Shown here: positions 37,017-49,662 of the stretch, piece by piece | Position numbering within the stretch: the stretch's first letter is position 1 | Layout: each line of letters opens with the position of its first letter | From: Saksenaea vasiformis B4078 | Lineage: Eukaryota; Mucoromycota; Mucoromycetes; Mucorales; Saksenaeaceae | Reading direction: 5' to 3' | NCBI GenBank assembly: GCA_000697055.1 | Contig: JNDT01001581.1 | Coordinates: 42,985 to 106,984 of the forward strand | DNA length: 64,000 bases | Notes under the pieces: model-generated | Told to the model about the DNA's origin: nothing | Seen by the model: only the letters and a program-made list of their open reading frames with translations | The model's database searches: none | Made by a program: the position numbers and the translations under genes

Positions 37017-38145
37017 TTAAAGCTCGTAGCCAACAAGAATGAAGCCTGGTTCTTGATGGTACACAGTAGGACTGACCATCTCAAAACCAAGATACATGAA
37101 GGCGCGGAGAATGGTGTTAACTAAAAAAAAAAAAGGAAGTCAATAAGGCAAAAGAAGGGCTTTCTTTTTTCTTCTATACCAGAATCCATTTTCCGGCGGT
37201 CTACAGCAACCACCAGAGCAGTACAACCTGTTTTTACTTCAGCAAGCTCGATCAGATGAGTTATACTATTTAAGAGTTGTTTAGTTTTCAATCATGTAAA
37301 GACTTGCCGGTTCGCAGAATTCTGTCCCCCGCCGTTTCCTCCCTCCTTCTTCTTTCCTTGTGACGGGGGGGAAGATTTCCCACCCCACCCTGGAATAAAG
37401 GTCATGGATCACACGTAAAAAAAAACAGAAGGAAGAAACAGAAAGAGAGGAGTCAGCTCCCATGTGAAGAAGAGAGATATGCAGAAAAATGACAACAACA
37501 TGGTTTAACCGGTCAGAAGAGGATAGCTTACCACGACTGGAATTCACCATCGGCCCAGGTGGAGAGGCCGGAGTTATCACCCACAAGAGGCGAGCTGAGA
37601 AAAACCGTATTTCCATAGATGAAGGCCTGGCATTGTAGAGTCCGTTTACAACTAGATGTTTGGACCGTTGTAGAGATCATAAGAATCTCATCCACCTGTT
37701 GGCTAATGGGGTTGCTAAGGCCAAACATCTGCGAAACAAAATCTTTACCTAAACGGGGAGAGAAACTGAGTCAATAACATTGGATGTATGGGAGAACGTA
37801 TTTTAAAACTTACTGCCGTTTCGCTTTTGGACGTCAACGACGTCCAATTTTTGTTCGTCATTATCACGGGGTAGGTAGATACATTCAACCTGATTGACCG
37901 GATGTAGATTCTCGAGTGGTATTGCCGTATCTTTCTTGACAGGACTCGCAATTATCATGATAACTATTACTACTTATACTACTACTAAAGGCAAAATTTC
38001 CTTCCTTGGTAGCTTTTGAGAAGATGGTGCTTGAAGCGTAAAGGAATAACACGGTGTTCTTGTCCAGTGCTGCTACTTTTTTTCCCAGTGGGCGCTTCTC
38101 TAAATGAAGGCATGAGTCAATCTGGGAAAGAGGGAAATAGCGCAT
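37017..38145 (-). CDS. OAZ: ornithine decarboxylase antizyme, made by +1 frameshifting
   Basis: Antizyme binds ornithine decarboxylase, blocks it and sends it to the proteasome, closing the polyamine feedback loop. ORF1 (86 codons from ATG 38145, MRYFPLSQIDSCLHLEKRP) ends at TGA 37885-37887. Skipping one base there gives GECIYLPRDNDEQKLDVVDV, then an exon with DFVSQMFGLSNPISQQVDEI. Downstream exons give DRILRTGNITHLIELAEVKT, GCTALVVAVDRRKMDS and the antizyme C-terminus ILRAFMYLGFEMVSPTVYHQ, ending VGYEL at stop 37017. The ELAE and LRAF-YLGFE-V-P blocks are the conserved antizyme fold. The exon edge near 37350 is uncertain: an acceptor in an AAGG-rich tract is needed to hold frame. Expression should rise with polyamines through the frameshift. 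Confidence 0.85.
37885..37890 (-). promoter_or_regulatory. programmed +1 ribosomal frameshift site (GGT TGA)
   Basis: ORF1 of antizyme reads TCA GGT TGA on the minus strand. The coding sense continues only in the +1 frame (GGT, skip T, GAA TGT ATC). Antizyme mRNAs across eukaryotes shift at a sense codon followed by UGA. GGU-UGA differs from the common UCC-UGA. Confidence 0.75.
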
Positions 38146-39569
38146 GCGTGATTTTACCTGATGGAACGCCCTAAACAACTAGAAAGAAAAAAAGGGAGGG
38201 AAACAGAAAAAGAAAAAGTACAAGGTAGAAGAGGTGCTTATATTTATATATATAAGTGTACGTATTTATATGGGTAGCGTGGTAAGGTAAGAAACCAAAA
38301 GAAACTTTGCTTCTCTGCTCGCTCGTTTCGAAAGGAGAGAAAGAGACAAGTACGGAAAGAATAGCCGACTGAAAATTAAAAATCTACCGGTCGGAGTTCA
38401 ATTTTCTGCCTCCTCTGTCAGAAGATCAGCTGGACAGAGAAGCCAATTAAAACCATTTGGTGCCTCCAATTGCGGTAAACGTTTTGACTTGATCCGTAAA
38501 AAAACAATATCACTTTGGTAATACGTAGCTTGTATACACATGCAAAAGGGCTTTTTTTTTAATTATTTTGGCTGCTCTGTCTCAAAAATCAACAAAAAAC
38601 ATTCATACTGGTTTAAAAGAAGTGTGTTATCTCATTCAGTAAACAAAGCTGTGGTTTAAGAAGATAAGCGTCTAACCACTTCTTTTCTTTTGCGTGAGAG
38701 AAAAAATTCTACAGTGACACGCGGGTGACCAGGCCAGGGACTTATCGGCAATAGGAGGACCTTCATCCGAAATCCTTAATATTAACACTCAGCGATCACC
38801 CAGTGTTGTGCTAGCCCTGTTCCTTGTTATACAAGGTGATCCTGCCGTGATCCGGAGAACAAAAAGGCAAGTGCATATTGTCTTTGTGGAGAAAAGCAAT
38901 GAGGAGTTAACCAAGGCTGTTATTTTATCGCATCGCGCCCCTGACAGGCAATTTTCTCACGCTGTGATCGCTCTTCTTCATTCACTGTTTCTCTCTTTAT
39001 CAACAGTAGCATTATATACTGTTATCTGATGGTACGTCAACTGATGATATTTCTTGGAAGGTTTCTGGCTAATACTAATGACTCATAGGAGTAGGAGTAG
39101 AAAGAAGATCATCGAAACGGCTTGAATTTCGAACATAGTCAAAATACATGTCTTGCTATTGTGTAGTCATTGGACAGGTATGTTCCATCGAGTCAATGAA
39201 ATGATGTAGATAACGGACAAAGAAAAAAAAAACCACTGCAGGACGCACATTGCTTTATTCTGACTGGTTTCACACAATGCAGGAAAAAAAAAGTTACTGG
39301 ATTTTGAGTGAGCCTTTGCATCAAATAAATATTACATTGCGTCTAAGCCGAATAGTTTTTGCACTGGAAAGTGATGCGTCTTTGCGCTGAGGAGTAAGCC
39401 GTTTTGCGTTAATCCAAGGAACAGTTCGCGCCTGGATAACCAGAGTCTTGCATTGTGGGTACTTCGGTGATGTATTCCCAGGATCCCACCGGAGGCAGTA
39501 AAAATGTTTCACGATAAGGACAAGTTCCACCCAAAATGATCCGTGTTTAAAAGGACGCATGAATTCTTT
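38146..39569. other. intergenic
   Basis: Antizyme 5' region, including TA-rich DNA near 38240-38270, then sequence without recognisable genes. The frame at 38808-39029 has no domain match. Sequence from about 39320 resembles the 5' extension of repeat copy A in antiparallel orientation. Confidence 0.4.
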
Positions 39570-40015
39570 TTTTTTCTTTGGCTCTGTTTTCTTTATTACA
39601 TCCCCGGTACGTACTGGGATTTATTATACATACGAGATTCCTCATGTCTTTTTTTCTATTGTTCAGACTCACGGTCGTTAGACACAATAGCCGGCTATCA
39701 ATGCCGTGCCGATCCCAACTCGCCACCCCCACCCGCTACGGTGCAGGGCTGGCCCCTGTCGAATGGCAGGAATGCCCTTCGGGGGTAAGTAAAAGACATC
39801 AAAACATCTTTCATTTACTAACCGTGAATACCGTTTTATGCTGCTCCAATACATTATGCGTCCACCGAGGGCCATGATGATGTAAGTAAACGTATGATTT
39901 TGTTGCCAATTCATTAACCAATGACCGTATATTTTACTTTTCTCTCAGCGCAAATTTGGTTCTCCATGGACACATAATTTATTTAGAGTAGCGTAAAATA
40001 GTGTTCAATAAACAG
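39570..40015 (+). repeat. dispersed repeat copy B (Fanzor 3'-end-like relic)
   Basis: Colinear with copy A (opposite strand). Shared landmarks in order: a GGTACGTACTGGG donor-like site, GGGGTAAGTAAAAG, TTACTAACCGTG, ATGCGTCCACCGAGGGCC, TGATGTAAGTAAAC, TTGTTGCCAA, acceptor TTCTCTCAG, a frame FGSPWTHNLFRVA before TAA, and CAATAAACAGTA. No intact reading frame runs through it. Splice-like signals and the polyA-like hexamer suggest the 3' end of a spliced transcript. Confidence 0.55.
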
Positions 40016-41350
40016 TACTCAGCGTACTCCTCATTTAGATAATGCCGAACAAGATCCTTTTTTGTGTCTACCAGTATGCTGCATTTTTGCCCCAAAAGAG
40101 GAGTCCTTGTCTTTACCTAAGGTCTCGTCATCATAAATAGATTATCCATATACTCTTTGAAAGCTGTTCCCGACCAGTGAACACGAAACAGAGAGTGATT
40201 AATCACAAAGCAAGCTGTTGAGTTTCAAACATTGAAAGAAAATCAATTCCAGAAAAACATGTGCCTTTAAACCTACCCAACAAATATCCCGCAAGTAATT
40301 TTTTCTTTTACTATGGCAAGTTTCCATCGCTTGGTTGTGAGCTCTCTTATTCATCCGGCCGCGTTTCTTCGCCACTCTGGAATTTCCAGCTTGTGCTTCC
40401 GATTGGTATTTTCGTTTTATTCCGACTACCAACGATGAATTTAATCAAAACGCAGTGACAGGGAAAGCATAATAATTACCTTTGGCTTCCTTCTGACGAC
40501 ACTGGTGAGTGTGACAATCTCGGTGTCAGACTGTTATCTAGTGAGCGCTATTGCTTACGTCTTACAGCCGAGCTTCGAGAACTCAAATACTTGATGAAAT
40601 TGGGCGAGCTGACCATCGTGATCGTTTCGACGTGGGACACCTGTTAAGGCGGCAAGAGTCTGATTGACTACTGTACGTTGAGTAAAAAGATAACCATCAG
40701 AAACCGTTTTTCCATAGTGTTACACCAGCTGGATAACGGCTGAACCTTTCCCAACATACGAAAAATTGAGGTGAGTAATGGTCAGTTTACCGCTGCATCG
40801 AATATGAGGCTCTCTTTAGATATCAAATAATAGTTCTCCTTCATTCTCGTTGCGAATTTTAATAATAATACTTCGCAGTTTCAACGTCTATTTCGTTATT
40901 CAATCCTGCTTCTTTTGCTGTTGTTTCATCATCATTTACTATACTCAATCACCTTTGCTGCCTGTCGTGGCGTATATATATATATACCTATAAAGTCATC
41001 TTACAGCTTCGATAGATGCAACGTGGAAGACATCAGCAGAGGTAAATTTTCCATCATATTGGTCGGATGGTCTATATGTATTAGGGTACGCATGCATACA
41101 GATAATAGGACATCTTTAAGTCTTCCTCCGCCATCTTAGCATGATCAAACGAATCATGCAGCCTGAAGTGCGCCGCTCTACAAGGGCATTGTAAAATTCA
41201 TTCCCAGTTAAAGCAAATTAATGTTATTGGCCAGCGCAAAGAGGCTTTTTCAATCGACGCAAAATTATGTGCAAAAGCCTGTGTTACACCAGAATCTTCT
41301 ACGTATACTATCTTACTTTTCTTTTCCCTTCTTTCTTGGGCATAAAGACC
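40016..41350. other. intergenic, 5' region of the SAP gene
   Basis: A TA microsatellite near 40970-40985 and a few short frames without domains. A frame continues in from 41267 but the first good start, MHHHDPTNDP, is at 41351. Confidence 0.5.
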
Positions 41351-43612
41351 ATGCATCATCATGACCCTACCAATGACCCACTCTATGACTATAGCATTCC
41401 AGAAAATGACAGTACATTCATGTTGTTCAGTCAATCTTTCGATCCCCTGCAGCTTGAACATCCACTGAATAGTTCCTATTACTCCTTCACAAATGACTCT
41501 TCATTTCAAAACGACTCCCTTCAATCCCCGCCATTTGGTCTAGAGCTTTCCGTACCACCTGAGTGGGACCTTTATGGCAGTACCAGCCGATACGATAATG
41601 ATACATCTCTGTTCTTTCCGCAGTCGTCAGAGAGCCTTCCACAACATAGCGATAAACAATCGGAGCAGATATTGTTTAATTTGGCCGAACAGGATGAACA
41701 GGCTATTTTGTTGTCGGATCCTAATTATGTGAGACAGCAACAACTCTTGCAAAACCAACAAAAAGCTATGGAAATACGAATGGAGCATCAAAGACAACAA
41801 AAGGAAGAAGAATCGGAATCAACTTCGATTCGATCAGAGCTTTGCACAACCCTGGACCAATTCGATAATAAGGCAACCTCCACCTCAGCGGCAATCCGCA
41901 CGGATGGTTATTCATCACCCGACTATAACATCGCGCACGCGACAACCACTGCCAATGTAACTACACCCGCAAGGTCTCGTGCCCCACCAACCTCCAAAGC
42001 GCCGCCTTATAAATCCCAGACAAAACGAGATATGAACCGACGCTCTCAAACAAACAACCTGATCGGACGGAACCGTGCTCCAAAACCGATACCTATCTCA
42101 GGCACCAGTCATTCCTCTAGCATGAGCACAACAATAACTGAAATAGACCATCAACGTCGATTCAATGAACTTCAGGCTAGGTTCAGGGTTAATTATGCGC
42201 GAAAATCCTCCCAACAACAAAAGTCCCATACAGCGCCATCTATATCGGCCTCGTTTTCGGGGGCATCTACGCTTGATCAATCAAAAAAAGCAAACCTGCA
42301 ATTTGGAACCTCTATGCCATCGTCTCTTGAGCAGGTGTCACAATCCCTCACATCCAGTGGCCTAGAACGAAAACGGTCTTTTGATCAAGCAGGAAACTGT
42401 ATGCTGTACACAAGTGGCGGAAAAACCATCGCGATTCCTTCCAGCATCGCGTCACCTGCAACGGACCACGCTAATTTATTTCCTTCGAGAACAATGCCTG
42501 TTCAAATTAAACGTGTCCATCGAAATAACCCCATCCACTCTCTGGATGCTGAGGAACATCAACGTCAGCTAGACGATCAGCTGGTCAAGGTCAATTTTGA
42601 CGATATCACCGTTTCAGAGCTAAAAGATATGCTACGCCAACGTGGGAAACCCGCGATGGGCAAGAAGGCAATTTTGGTTCAGCGACTACAGGAAGAACGA
42701 GACAATATCACAACTGCTCGCAATGGAGATGCGCAGAATTCGCAGCCTCCTTCGGCGACAGACACCAAAAACGAACCGATACAACCTCTATCGTTCCAAG
42801 GTCCATTGACAACGCTTGGATCCATACCCAAATCTCCATCTATTGGCAGTCCAACTTCATCGCTTATGCTGCCCAATTCACCTGGTTCTACGTTTTCACT
42901 TAATCGGTCAATTGCCAATATGCACATCGGTTCACCACCCATCGCATCAGCTCAGCACACCCGCAGATTTTCCCCATATGTAACACCAAGTTCACCCCGA
43001 GCTGGATCATCACCTAAACTACAAACTGAACCATGCTCTTCCCCCTTACCTTTTACTATTCAATCATACTCATCTAACACCTACGAAAGTAGCAGTAGCA
43101 GTATGTTCTCTTCCGGATCGTCCTTTTGCTCACGTATCCGCCATATGACTCCCAACGTCGGAACGAATTGCCGACGACGGTCATATGCACCATTCACCTC
43201 TTCCACTTTGGCAACGCCAGATCGGGACGATGAAAGTGATCCCTTTGATCATTTAGGCCAGCAACCTGCTACAATGGAAGGTCTAGAATGGATGGATTCG
43301 CCGGTGGAATACCTTTTACAGCAAGGTCAGAAGAAGGAAATTTTTTAAAAAAGATAATTATCGTGCTCGTGTTGGATAACCCGAGGACTTCTTTTTTTTT
43401 CTTTTGCAGCTATGGTACAAGATAAACCTACAGGTTTTTCCGAGATGACAAGTCAAAATGATCTGACAACACTTTTGACGAGCACAGGAATAGGTGATGT
43501 AACAATGTCTCTCGATATGGGAAGGATTGATGACTCGTTGAATCCATTCAATGGCTTTAACCAAAGCACGTTTGCTATGAACAGAAATGACGATGAATCG
43601 AACACCGTGTAA
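41351..43612 (+). CDS. SAP-domain protein, probably nuclear
   Basis: Two exons: a long one from ATG 41351 to about 43325, and 43410-43612 after an 85-nt intron (GTCAGAAG ... TTTTGCAG); the join turns a stop in the read-through frame into a continuous C-terminus (QDKPTGFSEMTSQND ... DESNTV). The SAP motif (about residues 413-450: FDDITVSELKDMLRQRGKPA, then MGKKAILVQRLQEERD) is a helix-extended loop-helix found in DNA- or RNA-binding chromatin proteins. The rest is Ser/Gln/Pro-rich. It has a Gln-rich coiled stretch (RQQQLLQNQQKAMEIRMEHQ) and many SP sites (PKSPSIGSPTSSLMLPNSPG), suggesting phosphorylation. Role unknown, perhaps transcriptional. Confidence 0.82.
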
Positions 43613-45825
43613 TTATTATCCTCTTTTTATATATATTTCTATTGTATGATAGTCTCCTATAGTACTGTTTATTTCTTTTATAATAGAACAGGGGTGATTT
43701 ACGTAAGGAGTCGGAAAGCAGTGATCGCGATCTATCCTTGGTACGCCGCAGTACGACCATAAGGGACAGAAGATAGAATAACATTCCATTATCATTGATT
43801 AGTCGACGCCGAGTCGCCTTTTATTAATCAGTTGCTGCATCCGTACAGATTTGGTCTGCTAAACGCATGTGAGTTGTTTGTTTATGTACTTATCGCTTCG
43901 GGAACTGTAATCGACTGGAACGTTTAGTAAACGTCCTTCCGCCTATTACATGCATGAGCACTGCATACTCGTGGCGTTTTCTCTTAGTACAACCATATCT
44001 GTTGGTATGAACTCCTCACCCCTTGAAACTATCCCGCTAGGTTACATGTTCTACATATAGACCTTCTATGAGAGGAATGTTAATAGAGGCACCCACAATG
44101 AAATCCCGACTCGTGTTTGCATGATTGTTCGAAACTTTAAACTTTGTAAGATGAACGCTGCAAAACGAAAAAAAAAGACGCGTATTCTTGACGTTAAGAA
44201 AGAGACTATTAGTCATGTGCTTGAGCACATCATGCATGCCACCAATAGCTATCCTGATCTTTTTCTATGTGTTCATAAAAGCAAAGCACATCCTTTTCAT
44301 TTGATGTGACGTATAGGCTCAGCCTTTTCAAGTAGAGCACGTCAAAGCTGCGGCAGGAATAACTTTGATTAATGCTCTGTAAACCTGTTTGAAACGACTC
44401 TTGTGGCGGATGTTGTTCACGTAGCACCTGGCAGTACTGAATCGGTGCAGATCTCTGCTTACATTTTAGGTAGTACCGTAAACAGCCAATGCCCGGTTAG
44501 GATAAGCAGTGAAGTCAATAACCTCAAGGTTCATTGCCTAGAAGCCAAAGGATCAAATGACAATCTAACATGCAAAAATCGCAATCCGCAGCAACATAAG
44601 TCCCGTGCATATTTCACAAGCACGATAACTCGATGCGTATAAGATGTCTCTTCATGTTGAACCCATCTCCCCACAACGCTTAGGCTGGCACTCCTTTTCA
44701 TCCGGTCCCAGAAGATTCCGCTCAAGTACGCGTGCTTGCAGGTTCCACAGAGTCTGGGAGTCACTCAGGCTACCATAGACTATCTCATCTTCTGTCAAAA
44801 TTTCTGCTTTGGAAATAGATGTATATGTAACCGCTGCGGAGGATTGCTATTGGATGTCCAATTTGTTGAGTAATAAGGTCAGAGTACTAGCCATTGACCA
44901 CCTGTGTTTATCATGTGATGCTAATGCTCCGTTTCCTCCCGTTTAAGAGGATGATGGACACACTGTAGGTAAAAAGTGCGCTACATCCTTGGACCTCCAT
45001 TTTCCTTGTTTTAAATCTGTGGTTTTAGTAGTAATCTGAATGGCTTTCTAGAGAAACAGTGTACTCTTCGTCTTCTGCTGAGATAAGACGCGTCAGCCAT
45101 TTAACTTATATATCACCCAAACTGCTCGCGCCACGGTTCTTGATTTATGACCAAAGCGTAAATACGGGCTTTGACTGTTTATTATTATTATTTTTTCTAA
45201 GCCAATTTTACTGCTTTTGAAGCAGAGGTCACGTACTTGGAAGTAATTAAGTTACATGAGGCACCGTTTGAAAACTGATTTCTCAAAATGTCATCTGTTC
45301 CGAGCTCGGGTACTGTTTAGGCAGGCAAATGAGAGGCGCGTCGGAGAGGGTCGTGGTAAGCAGATGTTGTCCGTTTTCTGCCTGTTTCCGTGAATAATAG
45401 AATGAAAGTAACACTGTTTCAAATATTTTTGGGAAACCAGTAGGATCGAAACCTCAGATCAATCACATGTAAATGCCGGCACTATGGAATAACAAGCTTC
45501 GTTCTCATTTTTTTTCAAGTGCTTGCTTTTATTCTATTGACAGCCACGATGAGAGACGACTCACACAACGTCTAAGAAGTAACCTATTTTAGTCGTCGAT
45601 CCTTCATGCCCTATAGAAGAGAGAAGAAGAAAAAAAGGTTGCGTAGTTCCTGTGAGCGATGATTCTTTACTATCCAGAATATTATTTGTTACACAAAATA
45701 ACGATTATAACTCCATCTACTTCTAGTGTAACGCGAACGTAGGTCTGTGCACATCACAAGAATTCACTATTTCAACGCATTTGTGCTGTGATGTTTTCTT
45801 CTTCTTTCTTCAACAATTACCACAA
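43613..45825. other. intergenic
   Basis: Over 2 kb without a supported gene. Frames at 44121-44309 and 44403-44642 have no domains. T-rich tracts occur near 45190 and 45510. Confidence 0.5.
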
Positions 45826-47020
45826 ATGAACATTTCTGATCCTGCTACGACGTGTTTTGATGCCAATCGTCAAGAAGAAGCAGATCGTATGGTTTCGGTA
45901 TGTTTCCCACGATACTAGCTTTACCACACTAAAAAAAAAAAAAACAACCACGGGCTCTACAGCAACACTTTGCTCTGAAGGCGTTGTTTGAAGGGTCTGT
46001 GTTTTCAACCAAGTTTGATGATGCTCCGTAATGAAAAGATAAACGAGTAAACTCATTTCAAACCTGCCGGCCTTTTTTTTTCAGAAATGTCCTGAATAGT
46101 GTACAGCAGAACATTGATCTTGACGGGCCGATTGCTGTTTTAGATATTGGGTGTGGCTCTGGTAGTTGGATTATGGTATTTCCAAAACAGAACCTTGCAA
46201 TGTGGTTAAAACGGACAAATAGGATATGGCTACTGAATATCCCGAAGCAAAATTTATTGGCATAGACAAAGTCCCCATTTTCCCTCGGGATATCCATCCG
46301 GGCAACGTTCAATTCAAACAGATAGACGTCCTTAAGGGTCTTCCGTTTCAGAGCAATCAGTTTGATCTCGTACAAATGCGTATGTTTTCCATGGTTTTAC
46401 GCACGCCACAATGGGAAGATGTACTGCGAGAGATCTATCGAGTAACTAAACCTGGAGGCTGCGTTCAGTTTATGGAACCACGGCTTATGGTGAGCAAAGC
46501 ACCTTATATAGTTTACTTGGAGTTTAATGAGTGTTATAGGATTCAGGAGATGAGATGATACAGAGTGCTTGTGCAACATGTAAGTATTCTCGAAGGGGAT
46601 CTCAAAAACGAAAATTCCTGTAACACACACACTGACTGAATTGTTTCACTTCAATGAATCCAGTGGAGACCATCCTACTACAATATGACCAGGACCCTTA
46701 TTTGTGCAAGAAGTTGGGCACTATGATTTCTGACTGTGGGTTTACGTTGCTACAAGAGGAGGAAAAGACGATTAGCTTGAGTATGTCTTATGCATGCATA
46801 TGAAAAACTCAGCGAAATTCTAGATAGTCACGAACTCGCTCATGAATTTCTCTACATTATCGGTCATGGAATTGATTCATGTCGCCTTATGATTAATCAG
46901 GCGTTCGGGTTTGCTACAGAGGAAGAATTTATGGTCTGGAAAGAGAAGTATATGGCCTCCCGTAGAGAGACATCAAGTGCTGCATGGTATGCAGTTGCTG
47001 CTCGAAAAGCTCCAGAGTGA
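45826..47020 (+). CDS. class I SAM-dependent methyltransferase
   Basis: Spliced gene from ATG 45826 (MNISDPATTCFDANRQEEAD). The SAM-binding motif I is VLDIGCGSGSWIMDMA, formed across an intron. Downstream come ATEYPEAKFIGIDKVPIFP with the acidic residue after strand beta2, then NQFDLVQMRMFSMVL and LREIYRVTKPGGCVQFMEP (motifs II and III). The C-terminal half (DQDPYLCKKLGTMISDCGF ... WYAVAARKAPE) fits fungal LaeA/Tam-type methyltransferases of unknown substrate. One intron near 46780 is unclear: an unusually short 43-nt intron is needed to join ISL to SHELAHEFLYIIGHG. The gene model is otherwise coherent, with five or six introns. Confidence 0.83.
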
Positions 47021-48240
47021 TCTTACTATTGTCTTTCATTCCTTTTTTTGTACATGAATTTTTACTTTTCTGTTTTCTACCCTGTTGATTTTTGATGCAA
47101 ACATAAAGAAATTGTTGTTTTGGGAAATTCAAGACAGAAGAATCGCAGAATTTTCTTTTCCCCGACGTAATCAATAGACAATGACGTGAGAAATGGATCT
47201 TCGCAAATTGGTATGGGAACAACGATATCATCGTGGCAGGAAAATGTAACTCACGCTATAAATGTGTACATTGGATAGACTTCAGTCCAGTTTAAAACCT
47301 GGGTCACGTTGCAGAGATCGTTCAAAGCAGGAGTATTTACCAGGAAATCTAGTCTCTACGTGGAAAAAAAAAGGCCTTCTATCATGATCGCAGCCGCCTC
47401 TGTTAGATGTGTATTTCTGCGTTGTTTGAGCGCGTCCTGAACCAAACTAGTAGCTTCCAGAAAACCTATAACGAAGGCTTGATGTGTAGCAATCCTTGGA
47501 TCTTTTGCACCGATACATTATCGTAAAATACGCGGCGTTGTAGCTTGTTATGGACAGCCCTCCGATTGCTGCTTCCGAGCACGCCGGACGACCATGTCGT
47601 TTCACGTGATTTTCGAAAACGTTTACCTACTAAATCTGCTCTTTATAGATTATACAAATCGGGTAATCTTTATCTAGCGTCAATGGCGCAATCAAGCAAT
47701 GAGGCCCTTAGATATCAGGGAGATCGTGACAAACTATCACCGAAGTCGGCAGTAGTTTAGCCCTACATAACTCCATGAGTGTGCTTGACATTAAATGTCT
47801 TCTTCTAATCACGGTGTGGTAAGATATGGACTGCGCAATTGACTTTGATTGTTTCGGCTAGCTGGCAAAGATTTAATAATCGATGTGAGACCTCGTAATG
47901 AGCCACTTTGTATCCGAGATAATGCTGCGTAGACTCATATAACGATGCAACCATTTTAGACAATGGTTACGCCATCAAACGATATAATGATGCTCAAGCA
48001 AATATTTCATATACCGCAGTTTGAAAAGTCATCATCCTGCAGAATGGCGCCATCGCCTTTCTAATGAGTCGTGTAACCACCCTTCACCGTCATCTCGGAT
48101 TAGATATATACGGAAAATAGCGCCATCGTCTACTTACATGAGCTAAGTTCTAGTCGTTATTTTTGTCAAGGATTTAGGTATATAAGAGTAGGCGAGATGA
48201 TATGACTAACCGCTATAATTTATTTAGTATCTCTCTTATT
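47021..48240. other. intergenic
   Basis: No supported gene. The 71-codon frame at 47545-47760 has no domain. Confidence 0.5.
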
Positions 48241-49662
48241 ATGGCACCCAACGTTGTTGACACTATAACGGAAGAGTTCCAAAAACTTGACTTGAAGCAG
48301 CTGGCTCGCGAGAAAGGCAATTACTTGGTATTCCCAGAAACAAAGGTAGGTAGATAGAGCAAGACTGTTCGCAAGCACCTAAACATGCTACGTGATAGTA
48401 CCCCGAGATTGAACATTTTGAGCACAAGGACGTTGGCCACAGGGCAGATCCTAAGAAGGCCTCCTTATATGATAATGCGGAGAAGATCTTTGACCTGACA
48501 CCTCATATCGGAACAGAGATTCATGGAATCCAACTGTCGCAGTTAACAGATAAACAGAAGGATGACTTGGCCTTGCTTGTCGCCGAACGTGGGCTAGTAA
48601 TTTTCAGAAAACAAGATATCGACGTCCATCAAGGAATAGAGCTTGGAAAACATTATGGTAATTGCCTATTTTTTCCTCGTTGATAGGCATTACTAACACC
48701 ATCCTATCATGTAGGCCCTCTGTAAGCGTCAAATGATCATATGCAATTATATATTAACCGCAATACATTCATTAATTCACTTTAGTCATGTACACAATAC
48801 GTTTGGCCACCCACCAAACCTTCCTGAAATCCACGTTGTTTATTTTGATGCCGAGTAAGTAGGATGACGGCACATACATACCCCATGAGACTTACATCTC
48901 GGCCTAGGACCCCCCGAAAGTACTTTGAAAGCCGTAGCAATGCTGATGGTACGTTATTTGAGTCTACCATCGTCGAACATCTGTTTCTAATACACTTCCT
49001 TCGTACAGGATGGCATACCGATGTGAGCTACGAAGAACAACCCGCGGGGCTTACTTTCCTCAAGATCGACACCCTGCCCCTGGTGGGAGGTGATACCCTC
49101 TGGTCTTCTGGCTATGCCGCCTACGACCGTCTCTCCCCGGCTTTCCAAAAGTTTGTAGAAGGACTTGAAGCTGTTCACACTGGTCAGGGGCAAATTGATG
49201 AGGCGCTTGCACAAGGAAAAACTGTTCGACGCAAACTTGTGGAATCCGTACATCCTGTAGTGCGTACCCATCCGGTGACGGGCTGGAAGTCACTTTACGT
49301 ACAGCCTGTGTTCACAAAGCGCATTGTTGGTTTGACAAAGAACGAATCGGATGCGGTTTTGAAATATCTGTACGACCACATCACGGGTGGTGTTGATTTC
49401 CAAGTGCGATTGAAATGGGAAGAGGATACCGTGGCTGTCTGGGACAACCGCGTAACCAACCATAACGCTATCTTTGATTATCTTGAAATTGGCAAGCGCC
49501 ATGGATGGAGAGTCACTCCACAGGTAAAACGAAGCATGATATTTTTCAAAAATCGTATAATTCACAGGGCAACTGTAGGCCGAGAAACCTTACTTCGATC
49601 CCAACAGCAAATCGAAAAAAGCCGATCAAGAGCAGAAGCAACGTGATGCTTCACAAAAATGA
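48241..49662 (+). CDS. TauD/TfdA-type Fe(II)/2-oxoglutarate dioxygenase
   Basis: Spliced gene starting MAPNVVDTITEEFQKLDLKQ. Members such as yeast Jlp1 and bacterial TauD hydroxylate sulfonates to release sulfite; the family also acts on other substrates. The 2-His-1-Asp iron facial triad is visible: HTD in GWHTDVSYEEQPAGLTFLKI, and the distal His in VWDNRVTNHNAIFDY. The 2-oxoglutarate-binding Arg is in GKRHGWRVTPQ. Other family marks are THIGTEIHGIQLSQLTDKQK-like N-terminal sequence and LVGGDTLWSSGYAAYDRLSP. The last intron ends CAACTGTAG, giving the typical tail AEKPYFDPNSKSKKADQEQK and stop at 49662. An earlier acceptor would give a non-homologous tail. Confidence 0.87.
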
